Shown here piece after piece: positions 7,727 to 14,338 of a DNA stretch of 32,132 nucleotides. The stretch covers positions 1 through 32,132 of the forward strand of contig NZ_JAIXYH010000050.1 in NCBI RefSeq assembly GCF_027490375.1. Reading direction: 5' to 3'. The stretch's first letter is position 1; every line of letters begins with the position of its first letter. The translations under genes were made by a program, and so were the position numbers. The DNA is from Flavobacterium sp. (GTDB taxonomy: Bacteria; Bacteroidota; Bacteroidia; Flavobacteriales; Flavobacteriaceae). The notes beneath the pieces are model-generated. The model was not told the origin of the DNA. It saw only the letters and a list, made by a program, of their open reading frames with translations, and searched no databases.

Positions 7727-9010
7727 ATGAACTATCGCAGCTTACAAGGCGGTGAGGCCGTATCGTTTGAAACTGCCGTCAGGCGCGGACTAGCACCCGA
7801 TAACGGACTCTATTTCCCGACGGATATTCCGCAACTACCCGCTTCTTTTTTCGAAAAAATAACAAACCTGTCTAAAGAAGAAATTGGTTTTGAGGTAATT
7901 CGCCCATTTCTAGCGCCTGAAATCGACGATTCATCGCTTCTTCAAATCGTTACCGAAACCTTGTGTTTTGATTTTCCGTTGGTGCCACTCGACGAAAATA
8001 CAGCGGTTCTTGAGTTATTTCACGGACCAACACTGGCGTTCAAAGACGTTGGAGCTCGGTTTATGTCGCGCTGCCTCGCCTACTTCAACAAAAAGCAAAC
8101 TTCAGTGCACAACACGGTTTTGGTGGCTACGTCTGGCGACACCGGTGGCGCGGTTGCCGATGGGTTTCTAGACGTTTCGGGAATTGAAGTAGCTATTTTA
8201 TATCCGGAAGGAAAAGTGAGCGACATTCAAGAACGGCAATTGACGACTCTGGGAAGAAACGTAAAAGCTTTCGCCGTTGCCGGTAGTTTCGACGACTGTC
8301 AGGCCATGGTTAAACGCGCGTTTTTAGATTCCGATTTTGAAAATTTGGGACTTACTTCGGCCAATTCAATTAATGTAGCGCGGTGGTTGCCACAAATGAT
8401 GTACTACTTTTTAGCGTATGCGGCAGTAAAAAATAAGAATCAGAACCTTGCGATTTGCGTGCCCAGTGGCAATTTTGGAAACATTTGCGCCGGATTAATC
8501 GCCAAAAAAATGGGGTTACCAATTGCGCATTTTATCGCTGCCACGAATGTAAACGACACCGTTCCGCGGTACATGCAAACCAAGGAACTCGATCCGAAGC
8601 CAACAATTCCGACGATTTCGAACGCCATGGACGTAAGTATCCCGAGCAACTTTGTTCGCGTTTTGGAGTTGTTTCCCGGCGATACACTCGCGCAGTTGTT
8701 TTCGGCGGTTGCCTTTACCGATGCCGAAACGAAAGTGGCAATGCGGGATTTATACGATACGTTTGGCTATGTGGCCGATCCGCACGGCGCTGTGGGCTAT
8801 TTGGGTTTACGGGCTTTTCAAAAGACACATCCCGATTATTACGGTATATTCCTAGAAACGGCACATCCGATTAAATTTCCAGATGTGGTAGAAGAAACGT
8901 TAGAGCTAAAACTCAACTACCCAAGCTCGGTTCAAAAACTACTGGATTTAGAGAAAAAATTCGAGCGCATTAGCACCTACGCCGATTTAAAAGCAAAATT
9001 ATTACACTGA
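7727..9010 (+). CDS. thrC: Threonine synthase
   Basis: A 427-aa PLP-dependent enzyme that converts O-phosphohomoserine to threonine, closing the thrABC pathway. It begins with the family signature YRSLQGG and PDNGLYFP; the PLP-binding lysine is Lys106 in HGPTLAFKDVG. The cofactor-binding region ATSGDTGGAVADGF and the segment CVPSGNFGNICAGL are intact. Its ATG lies one base after the thrB stop. The stop at 9008-9010 is followed within 5 bp by a hairpin repeat element that may end the transcript. Length and motif order are normal. Confidence 0.97.
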   Translation: MNYRSLQGGEAVSFETAVRRGLAPDNGLYFPTDIPQLPASFFEKITNLSKEEIGFEVIRPFLAPEIDDSSLLQIVTETLCFDFPLVPLDENTAVLELFHGPTLAFKDVGARFMSRCLAYFNKKQTSVHNTVLVATSGDTGGAVADGFLDVSGIEVAILYPEGKVSDIQERQLTTLGRNVKAFAVAGSFDDCQAMVKRAFLDSDFENLGLTSANSINVARWLPQMMYYFLAYAAVKNKNQNLAICVPSGNFGNICAGLIAKKMGLPIAHFIAATNVNDTVPRYMQTKELDPKPTIPTISNAMDVSIPSNFVRVLELFPGDTLAQLFSAVAFTDAETKVAMRDLYDTFGYVADPHGAVGYLGLRAFQKTHPDYYGIFLETAHPIKFPDVVEETLELKLNYPSSVQKLLDLEKKFERISTYADLKAKLLH

Positions 9011-9014
9011 TTTG

Positions 9015-9125
9015 GGCGGTCCGGCGGCACACGTTCGGTGGAAAAACCTAACCGCCGTCAGGCCATTCGCTATATCTTTTGCCTTCGTACCTCCGGCAAA
9101 AGGATGCCGCTGCTGTCCTTACCGC
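9015..9125 (-). repeat. Dispersed hairpin repeat, copy 1 (consensus reads on minus strand)
   Basis: Just after thrC. Inverted arms GGCGGT (9015-9020) and ACCGCC (9051-9056), then CGCTATATCTTTTGCC, an 11-nt loop, and GGCAAAAGGATGCCGCTGC. On the minus strand it reads AGCAGCGGCATCCTTTTGCC...CAAAAGATATAGCG, a layout I recall as widespread between genes in flavobacterial genomes. It shares anchors with the elements at 13791 and 23022. It could act as a terminator for the thr operon or encode a structured RNA; function unknown. Confidence 0.6.
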
Positions 9126-9498
9126 GAAAATTAGTGCTAGAAATTTCAAAAAGCTAACAGATTTTCATTATAAAATCAGCAAAATCGGACTTTAAAATTC
9201 ATATTTAAATATTGATTATCAATTTTTTACGCTTGGTAATATTGCAATATTACGTTTTAAAAAACACAAAGCCATTTATTTACTAAACGTCGCCCACAAA
9301 ATTGCCTAACGAACCGCTCAAATTAAAGGACACAAACAATACTTCCCTATTTTTCAAGCCACTAAAATGTAAGTTTATATTGTACCGAAAAAAGTAGCCG
9401 CTCTGGAATCGCTTTTAAAGAGGTCTTTTTCTGGTAAGATTTATGTTTTTTACTTTTTATAAGAGGTTGTGTAACAGCTACTGCTGTTGTGCGACGTT
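9126..9498. other. AT-rich intergenic stretch between thrC repeat and defence block
   Basis: No gene is visible. It contains an 18-bp perfect palindrome, GTAATATTGCAATATTAC (9236-9253), the inverted repeat AAACGTCGC (9285-9293) / GCGACGTTT (9491-9499), a GCCTAAC heptamer at 9304-9310, and a small hairpin ACAGC-tact-GCTGT near 9474-9487. These features look like the border of an accessory segment rather than a gene. Confidence 0.5.
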
Positions 9499-9499
9499 T
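9285..9499. repeat. 9-bp inverted repeat enclosing the 3' flank of the accessory block
   Basis: AAACGTCGC at 9285-9293 and its exact complement GCGACGTTT at 9491-9499; the match extends to ACAA/TTGT if a CC insertion is allowed. The right arm touches the stop codon of the TOPRIM-like gene. In the sense of that gene the element runs AAACGTCGCACAAC ... GTTAGGC ... GCGACGTTT. The GTTAGGC heptamer matches the GTTRRRY core of integron attC sites, but the remaining attC boxes are not convincing. Confidence 0.35.
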
Positions 9500-10239
9500 T
9501 ATATTCTAATATGTAAAGATTCACAGTAATCATTAAAAGAACTACATTTACTACTCTCAAGTAACTCTATAAAGTGTTCCTTATCTATCCTGCCCATAAA
9601 TTTATTTACCTCACCCTTCTTTTTGTCATAAGTCTCACCAATTATTTCAAAAATTTTTTCAATGGTATTTGCAGGATGGAATATGCATTTTTCTGGATCT
9701 TCATTTTGTAAATCGAAATTAACGACCGTTCTAATTTTTTCATAGTTCAAAGAAGAATCAAAACGCTCAAATATATTTGAAATTGCTAGCAACCATGATT
9801 CTAATTCCATAATTGCAAAATGAAATTTGATTTTTTCTGGGTTTGATGATAATGTTGAAATTGTCTGCTGATGATTATTTATGAATTTTTGGCTTATTTC
9901 AATATCAATTGTTGCATTTTGAACGGCTTCTCGATACTCCTTAGAGTACATGTCTCTTAAACCTACCACTTTATCAAAGCCTTGACTATCGCTAAAGAGA
10001 TATTTCTCTCGTTTAATTATACTAGAAATTACCTTTTTATCATTTCCTATATTGATAATTTGAAAATATAAATTTGCGCTTCTATTTTCAAATGAATACT
10101 CCGTAGGATTTAAATCATGATCATTGAATAAAGTATAACACTCAACCCAAACATTTTGATATTCAAAAAACTTAAGGATTAGTTCTCTTGTGAAAATAAG
10201 TTCGGTCTGACCTTCAACGAAAATTGCGGTTTTAATCAT
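9499..10239 (-). CDS. DUF4276-like TOPRIM-fold protein, putative nuclease effector
   Basis: A 246-aa protein beginning IKTAIFVEGQTELIF, which matches the first TOPRIM motif (Glu9 followed by a polar turn). A central strand ending VVGLRDMYS (Asp96) fits the second acidic motif, and FAIMELESWLLA (141-152) matches the characteristic 'MEIEAWL' segment of DUF4276-type proteins. TOPRIM partners of AAA ATPases in PARIS, Gabija, OLD and related antiphage systems act as nucleases once released or activated, so a nuclease effector role is inferred, not shown. Its ATG overlaps the stop of the upstream ATPase gene by 4 bp, so the two form one translationally coupled unit. Base composition is clearly more AT-rich than the thr genes. 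Confidence 0.7.
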   Translation of the reverse strand: MIKTAIFVEGQTELIFTRELILKFFEYQNVWVECYTLFNDHDLNPTEYSFENRSANLYFQIINIGNDKKVISSIIKREKYLFSDSQGFDKVVGLRDMYSKEYREAVQNATIDIEISQKFINNHQQTISTLSSNPEKIKFHFAIMELESWLLAISNIFERFDSSLNYEKIRTVVNFDLQNEDPEKCIFHPANTIEKIFEIIGETYDKKKGEVNKFMGRIDKEHFIELLESSKCSSFNDYCESLHIRI

Positions 10240-11318
10240 GCGTTCTTGGACATTAAATAATTTGAGGAAAAGAAATCAAAATTTGATAGACCAGTAAATT
10301 TAAAATTTTCAAAAGCCTCAGCATCAGATTTCGAATTAATACTTTTCACTTTAGTCCCTTCTCTCATTAAAATATTCCAATATTTTAGGTCTACAACCTC
10401 CATGAGAAAACTGTCATTTGAAGTTGCTATTAGTTGAATATCATTATTCAGACATTTTGAGAATATTAATTTTCCTAAATTAGTTGCTCTTTCATAATCT
10501 AAGCCTTCGCAAAGATCATCTATAATAATGGTGGCTGGTCTTTTTCGACTTAGAAGGTATTGAACATAAACTATAACAGCTAATGCTCTAAACATTCCTT
10601 GTGAAAGTTTAAAATGAGGTATTGATTTGCTTATTCCATCTTCTTTCACAAATATTATTGTAAGTTCAGTTTTATCTTGAATAGTAATGTCTGTTAATTT
10701 GTATCCTATGTTGTTAAAATCAGATATAATTTGTTCTTTGTCAGTTTTTTTTAATGACTTAAATAGAGTGGGAATATCTTCAACTGCAGTTAATAAATCA
10801 TATTCTTGCCTATTAAGTAAAGAATAAGGGCTAATATTGCCAAATTTAAAACCATAAGATTGCTCAGCCCAATTTGCAATATCTTCTAAATAAGGATATT
10901 TTTTTATATCTCTATTTGTATGAATGACTAATTTATTTTCGGGTGGATAAGTGTAATCAAACAATCCTTTATTGTTTAAGTTTTTTATTTTCACTCTATT
11001 TCCATAATTTTTTCTATTTCTTGCTAAAACTAACTCTCCGTTAACGGTCATTTTTTCAAACGTAACCCCATGATTAGCAAAGCTAGTACTGAATCTATAT
11101 TCAATTTCATCTCCTTTATGATTTTCGAATATAACTTGCCAATCTCCACCCCAATTCAAGTCTCTTTTTTGAGTAATCATTTTTACAAGCAAATCAATAG
11201 TTTGAAGTGTTTTCGTTTTACCAGTAGAGTTTTTTCCAACAACTAGGTTGACAATCCCTAATTGTAAATTTTCAAGCTCCCAGTTGCTGTCTTTGTATGA
11301 TAAACTTTTTAATTTCAT
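10236..11318 (-). CDS. AAA (AAA_15/AAA_21-like) ATPase of a two-gene ATPase-TOPRIM module
   Basis: A 360-aa SMC/ABC-like ATPase. It starts LKSLSYKDSNWELENL, the usual first strands of such proteins. The Walker A motif VVGKNSTGKT lies at 26-35, a degenerate signature KLSQGMFRAL at 237-246, Walker B TIIIDDLCEGLD at 263-274 and the post-Walker-B strand IQLIATSNDSFL at 294-305, where the usual His is replaced by Ser/Asn. The middle section lacks a long coiled coil, as in compact AriA-type ATPases. It is followed by a TOPRIM-like gene with a 4-bp overlap. By analogy with PARIS, the ATPase would sense a phage trigger and hold the effector. No helicase or methylase accompanies it. ATG 11318 is the first start of the frame. 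Confidence 0.8.
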   Translation of the reverse strand: MKLKSLSYKDSNWELENLQLGIVNLVVGKNSTGKTKTLQTIDLLVKMITQKRDLNWGGDWQVIFENHKGDEIEYRFSTSFANHGVTFEKMTVNGELVLARNRKNYGNRVKIKNLNNKGLFDYTYPPENKLVIHTNRDIKKYPYLEDIANWAEQSYGFKFGNISPYSLLNRQEYDLLTAVEDIPTLFKSLKKTDKEQIISDFNNIGYKLTDITIQDKTELTIIFVKEDGISKSIPHFKLSQGMFRALAVIVYVQYLLSRKRPATIIIDDLCEGLDYERATNLGKLIFSKCLNNDIQLIATSNDSFLMEVVDLKYWNILMREGTKVKSINSKSDAEAFENFKFTGLSNFDFFSSNYLMSKNA

Positions 11319-11492
11319 TTCTCAATTATAATATCGAGATAAATATAGAACATAATTTCTATACTTCAGGGAGTCAAAAAATGTCGAACGGTTTACGAAG
11401 TTGCGTAGTGGCGGCATTTTAGCACTGCCGTTGATTAGGATTACTATCGTTCAATTTAGTACAAATGTTCAATAGAAATCCGTCAACCGCCA
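11319..11492. other. Spacer between the two defence modules with an attC-like hairpin
   Basis: It carries no gene. AACGG at 11387-11391 pairs with CCGTT at 11428-11432, and inside it AGTG (11407-11410) pairs with CACT (11423-11426), giving an interrupted hairpin of 46 bp. On the minus strand it lies after the fused gene and before the two-gene unit. The region just upstream of 11318 has only weak -7 candidates such as TATAATTG. Confidence 0.4.
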
Positions 11493-13409
11493 TTACGCCA
11501 AACCCGTGGTACCAGCAGTTTTTATTTCCTGTGGAAAGTATTTTGCTAATGTCAATTGTGCAACATCACTACTTAATAGCAATTTTATACACCTGTCTGT
11601 GAAATCAGATATTTTCAAATGCTTACTAGCAATACTTCTAATCCCTTTATTATTTAGTGAAACTAGTACTTTGCTATAGTCCGAGGATGAAACCATCTGA
11701 TTTAACTCTTCAAATCGTTGAGTGTACCAATCGTTAATTGAAACTTTCTCTAAAAAGTCCTGATAGTTGCTTTCTAATTGAGCCAGTGCATTTCCCTTTG
11801 TAACATCACTATCCGTGAAGTAATAATTAACTTTTATACTTACATAATTTGTCGCTTGTACTTCTTTTAATTTGTCGAGTTCTTTTATAACATCTGCTTT
11901 TATAAATTCAACATTCGCTTCATCAACCAGTAGCTGTTTTGCCAATAACTTTAAAAAATCTTCATCTAAAAATAGATTCTCGACTTCAGCAACTTTGAAA
12001 GAATACACTTCGTCAGACTTAAGTTTATCAAGCCTTTCACCATTGTGGTGGTCGGAATCAATAAGGCCAAAAGACTTAGTATTCACATTTTTTAATTTGT
12101 TAAATGCCTTAGTGTGATTTATTACATCAAAACAACTTCCAACAGGCACGATTGTCAATTCAGGAAATAAAATAGAATAGATTCGTTCATCAATGCTGCC
12201 TTTAATTCCTTCGCAGAATAATATGTTCTTTCTACTTCCAAGTAATTCTAACATTAATGTCTCTGGAATCTCGTCCGTTGGAATATCCTCTATTTCCCAT
12301 TTATCAGGATGCGTAAAGGACTTTATCCATATTTTTTTCGCTGTCGTTCTGCTCGTTGCAAAATCTAAATCGTGAGTCAAATAGATAAAAATGCAGTCTG
12401 GTCTTTTAGCTTCCAATAAATCCCATAGTTTTTTAAGAATTGTCTTATGTAAATACATTTCAGGCTCATCAACTACAATAAACCCATCTTTTGGGGCTTG
12501 TAAAACTTGAGCAATCAGGTATAACATAACTTTTTCACCATCACTCATTTGAACTGCAGGATATGACCTGCCCTCATCAGATTTAGCTGTTATGTTTACC
12601 CCGTCATCACAGCTAATTGTTCTGTGTTCAATAAGTGAATTCCAAATTTGGAAAGTAATATCAAGATTAGTTAGTTCTGGGTTAGAGATTGTAGTTCCAG
12701 AGTTGACAGATTCAATTGCCTTTTTTCTATAAGAGTTTCCAGCCGAGATATTGTCAGCTAGCAGATTCTTTAAAACAATTCCAAACTCTTGTTGTAAATA
12801 GTCAAATCCACTATTTGATTTATTTGTTTTATCTCTTAGTTGATATTGTTTTAAGTCTGTAGCTGTTTTTTCAGGATTTGCAATTGAGTCAAATTTAGGA
12901 ACTAATAATATTCTCTGTGCAGATATAACGACACCGTTATTTTGAAGATAAGTTTTAAATTTATTAGATAAAGTTGTTTTACCACTTCCATTAGCACCAA
13001 TTGCAACAACATTACTATCAAAATATCCAATCTTGTTAAAGAAATCAATATTGAATTCTATTTGTTCATAAAGAGAAGAAATATTTAAACTATTTTGCTC
13101 TAGATTACTTTTTATCTGTGATTTCCAGTGCTCATTCTGATGGGCTAAGAATGATGAATTAAGTTGTCCCCTAAAAGGTAATGTCGATAAAATACTTTCT
13201 AAGTTCGATTGAAATTGATTGAGGTAATTAATCTTTAACTCTCCATGCTCCGCCTTTTCCTCCAATTTTGTGGTTAAGGAAATAACTTTGTCGATATTGT
13301 CTAATGTCAAGGCATTACAATCAAGTTCAAAAGCACCTTGGCGATGAACATTCAAGTCTCTTTTTGCTGTATCAATAAATTGTAAAAAATTGTCTATTTC
13401 TGCACTCAT
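11493..13409 (-). CDS. PARIS-like fusion: ABC/AAA ATPase joined to DUF4435-like TOPRIM domain
   Basis: A 638-aa single-chain protein. Residues 1-130 are helical and match no motif I know. The ATPase core follows: Walker A AIGANGSGKTT (136-146), signature-like QMSDGEKVMLYL (287-298), Walker B IVVDEPEMYLH (311-321) and the switch YLTHDLDFA (343-351). The TOPRIM-type part has ILFCEG (396-401, Glu400), GLIDSDHH (448-455, acidic DSD) and AEVENLFL (474-481), the 'E-x-EN' segment typical of DUF4435. PARIS encodes ATPase AriA and DUF4435 nuclease AriB, sometimes fused; this gene has that architecture. Antiphage role is inferred. It has its own -7 element and low GC content, and sits beside a second ATPase-TOPRIM module on the same strand. 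Confidence 0.82.
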   Translation of the reverse strand: MSAEIDNFLQFIDTAKRDLNVHRQGAFELDCNALTLDNIDKVISLTTKLEEKAEHGELKINYLNQFQSNLESILSTLPFRGQLNSSFLAHQNEHWKSQIKSNLEQNSLNISSLYEQIEFNIDFFNKIGYFDSNVVAIGANGSGKTTLSNKFKTYLQNNGVVISAQRILLVPKFDSIANPEKTATDLKQYQLRDKTNKSNSGFDYLQQEFGIVLKNLLADNISAGNSYRKKAIESVNSGTTISNPELTNLDITFQIWNSLIEHRTISCDDGVNITAKSDEGRSYPAVQMSDGEKVMLYLIAQVLQAPKDGFIVVDEPEMYLHKTILKKLWDLLEAKRPDCIFIYLTHDLDFATSRTTAKKIWIKSFTHPDKWEIEDIPTDEIPETLMLELLGSRKNILFCEGIKGSIDERIYSILFPELTIVPVGSCFDVINHTKAFNKLKNVNTKSFGLIDSDHHNGERLDKLKSDEVYSFKVAEVENLFLDEDFLKLLAKQLLVDEANVEFIKADVIKELDKLKEVQATNYVSIKVNYYFTDSDVTKGNALAQLESNYQDFLEKVSINDWYTQRFEELNQMVSSSDYSKVLVSLNNKGIRSIASKHLKISDFTDRCIKLLLSSDVAQLTLAKYFPQEIKTAGTTGLA

Positions 13410-13447
13410 ATTGGTCTTTGTGATGTCTTAAAATTGCTGGTAACTCC

Positions 13448-13455
13448 CAAATATA
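13448..13455 (-). promoter_or_regulatory. -7 element for the fused ATPase-TOPRIM gene (TATATTTG)
   Basis: TATATTTG on the minus strand is a perfect TAnnTTTG match, 38 bp before the ATG at 13409, giving a leader of about 30 nt. It is followed at once by GGAGTTAC, and the whole TAnnTTTGGGAGTTAC string recurs at 13734-13749. Confidence 0.6.
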
Positions 13456-13741
13456 CGAAAGTTTTCATCTCTCATCTAAGCGAGCTATTCGCGAAAACAC
13501 CCGTAAATACTGGAAACAATTCCTTTTTCTCGCCTACGAGACTTTTATAATCTTTCGTTTTTTCAATAGGTGAAATTTGTAAGTGTAATCTCAAAATTTA
13601 CAATCTAAAACGTAATCTTATTCACTATTATATTTCTCAACAATAAAGCTGTTTTAATCGTAAAATCTCCAAAAAATATATTTCAAAAAAGCAGCATTCG
13701 CATTTGGGTTTTGTTTGCTAAAGTAAACAGTCCGTAACTCC

Positions 13742-13749
13742 CAAAACTA
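13742..13749 (-). promoter_or_regulatory. Second, upstream -7 element (TAGTTTTG) with the same downstream sequence
   Basis: TAGTTTTG followed by GGAGTTAC on the minus strand. The 16-bp string equals the promoter at 13440-13455 except at the two free positions of the consensus. It could drive a ~330-nt leader for the fused gene or a separate small transcript. Confidence 0.4.
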
Positions 13750-13770
13750 CCTACTTATAGGTATTTTTTT
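13748..13770 (+). terminator. Weak intrinsic-terminator-like hairpin
   Basis: TACCTA (13748-13753), loop CTTA, TAGGTA (13758-13763), then seven T. No plus-strand gene ends here, so it is either chance or a relic of an earlier gene order. Confidence 0.3.
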
Positions 13771-13790
13771 ATCAATTTTTGGTAACGTAT

Positions 13791-13936
13791 GCCCTAGCCT
13801 GGATGGCAGCGGCAGCCCGTAAGAAAAATACGGCTGCGTGAAACGGTGGATGTGTGGTGACCTTAGAAACCATACAAACGCCGATGCAACGCGCCGTGTT
13901 TTTTGCGGACTATAGCGTACAGCCGGATTAGCTGCG
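13791..13936 (+). repeat. Dispersed hairpin repeat, copy 2
   Basis: It reads CCTGGATGGCAGCGGCAGCC, an arm pair GCAGCCCGTA/TACGGCTGC with one bulged base, then TTTTTTGCGGACTATAGCG and AGCCGG. The anchors GCAGCGGCA and TATAGCG match copy 1 read on the minus strand. The centre is longer and different, as if the apical hairpin were variable. Confidence 0.5.
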
Positions 13937-13938
13937 AA

Positions 13939-14003
13939 TGAAAAAAATGAAAAAAATGAAAAAAATGAAAAAAATAGAAAGAAGCGAAAGAAGCGAAAGA
14001 AGG
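13939..14003 (+). repeat. Two adjacent 9-bp tandem repeats
   Basis: Four perfect copies of TGAAAAAAA (13939-13974), a short joint, then two copies of GAAGCGAAA (13981-13998) and a partial third. Both arrays share a 9-bp period in non-coding DNA. Confidence 0.8.
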
Positions 14004-14009
14004 AAACTG

Positions 14010-14338
14010 GCCTTCGACAGGCTCAGGCATCGACGATGCGTGGGTTAAGCTGGCAATACGATACGTTAAGTGGTGAACGTCGCAAAGTCTTAATACTTAG
14101 ATCTTAATACTAAAAGTCTTTGCGCTTAGCCTTCGACAAGCTCAGGCACCAACGTTGTTTGGGCTCAGGGGGCAAACTGATACGTTAAATGGCGAACGTC
14201 GTGGAGTCTAGCTTCTCGTGTCTAGCTTCTAGCTTCCCAAAAACGATACGTTTAGTGGTGAACATCATGAAGTCTAGCTTCTAACTTCTATCCCGATAGC
14301 TATCGGGACTAGCTTCTCGCTTCTCAAAAAAAAAAAAG
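14010..14338 (-). repeat. Composite intergenic repeat block A (after pyrF)
   Basis: On the minus strand, starting at the pyrF stop, it contains a run of 12 T, AGAAGCTAG-type iterons, the perfect palindrome TCCCGATAGCTATCGGGA (14291-14308), several ACGTTCACCACTTAACGTATC-like units, CCTGAGCC, and imperfect hairpins GCCTGAGCTTGTCGAAGGC. The same modules recur in opposite orientation at 31737-32132. One of the hairpins may end the prfA-pyrF transcript. Confidence 0.75.

Larger units (their letters stand above)
13410..14338. other. Long non-coding stretch between defence block and pyrF
   Basis: It contains no convincing gene. In order it holds the promoter of the fused gene, an AT-rich segment, a second copy of the promoter string (13734-13749), a small hairpin with T-run (13748-13770), dispersed hairpin repeat copy 2 (13791-13936), 9-bp tandem repeats (13939-14003) and the composite repeat block that follows pyrF (14010-14338). 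Confidence 0.6.

Noticed and set aside
9499..13409. Restriction-modification or retron-type system
   Set aside because: No methyltransferase, specificity subunit, reverse transcriptase or helicase motif is present in either module.
13690..13734. Short minus-strand peptide frame (ATG CGA ATG CTG...) and T-run suggesting a small RNA downstream of the 13742 promoter
   Set aside because: The hairpin before the T-run is too weak to call a terminator and the peptide is six codons; left as part of the promoter-duplication finding.
14010..14338. Possible CRISPR-like array in the repeat block after pyrF
   Set aside because: Repeat units are unequal in length and spacing and degenerate, without unique spacers of constant size; no cas gene is nearby.
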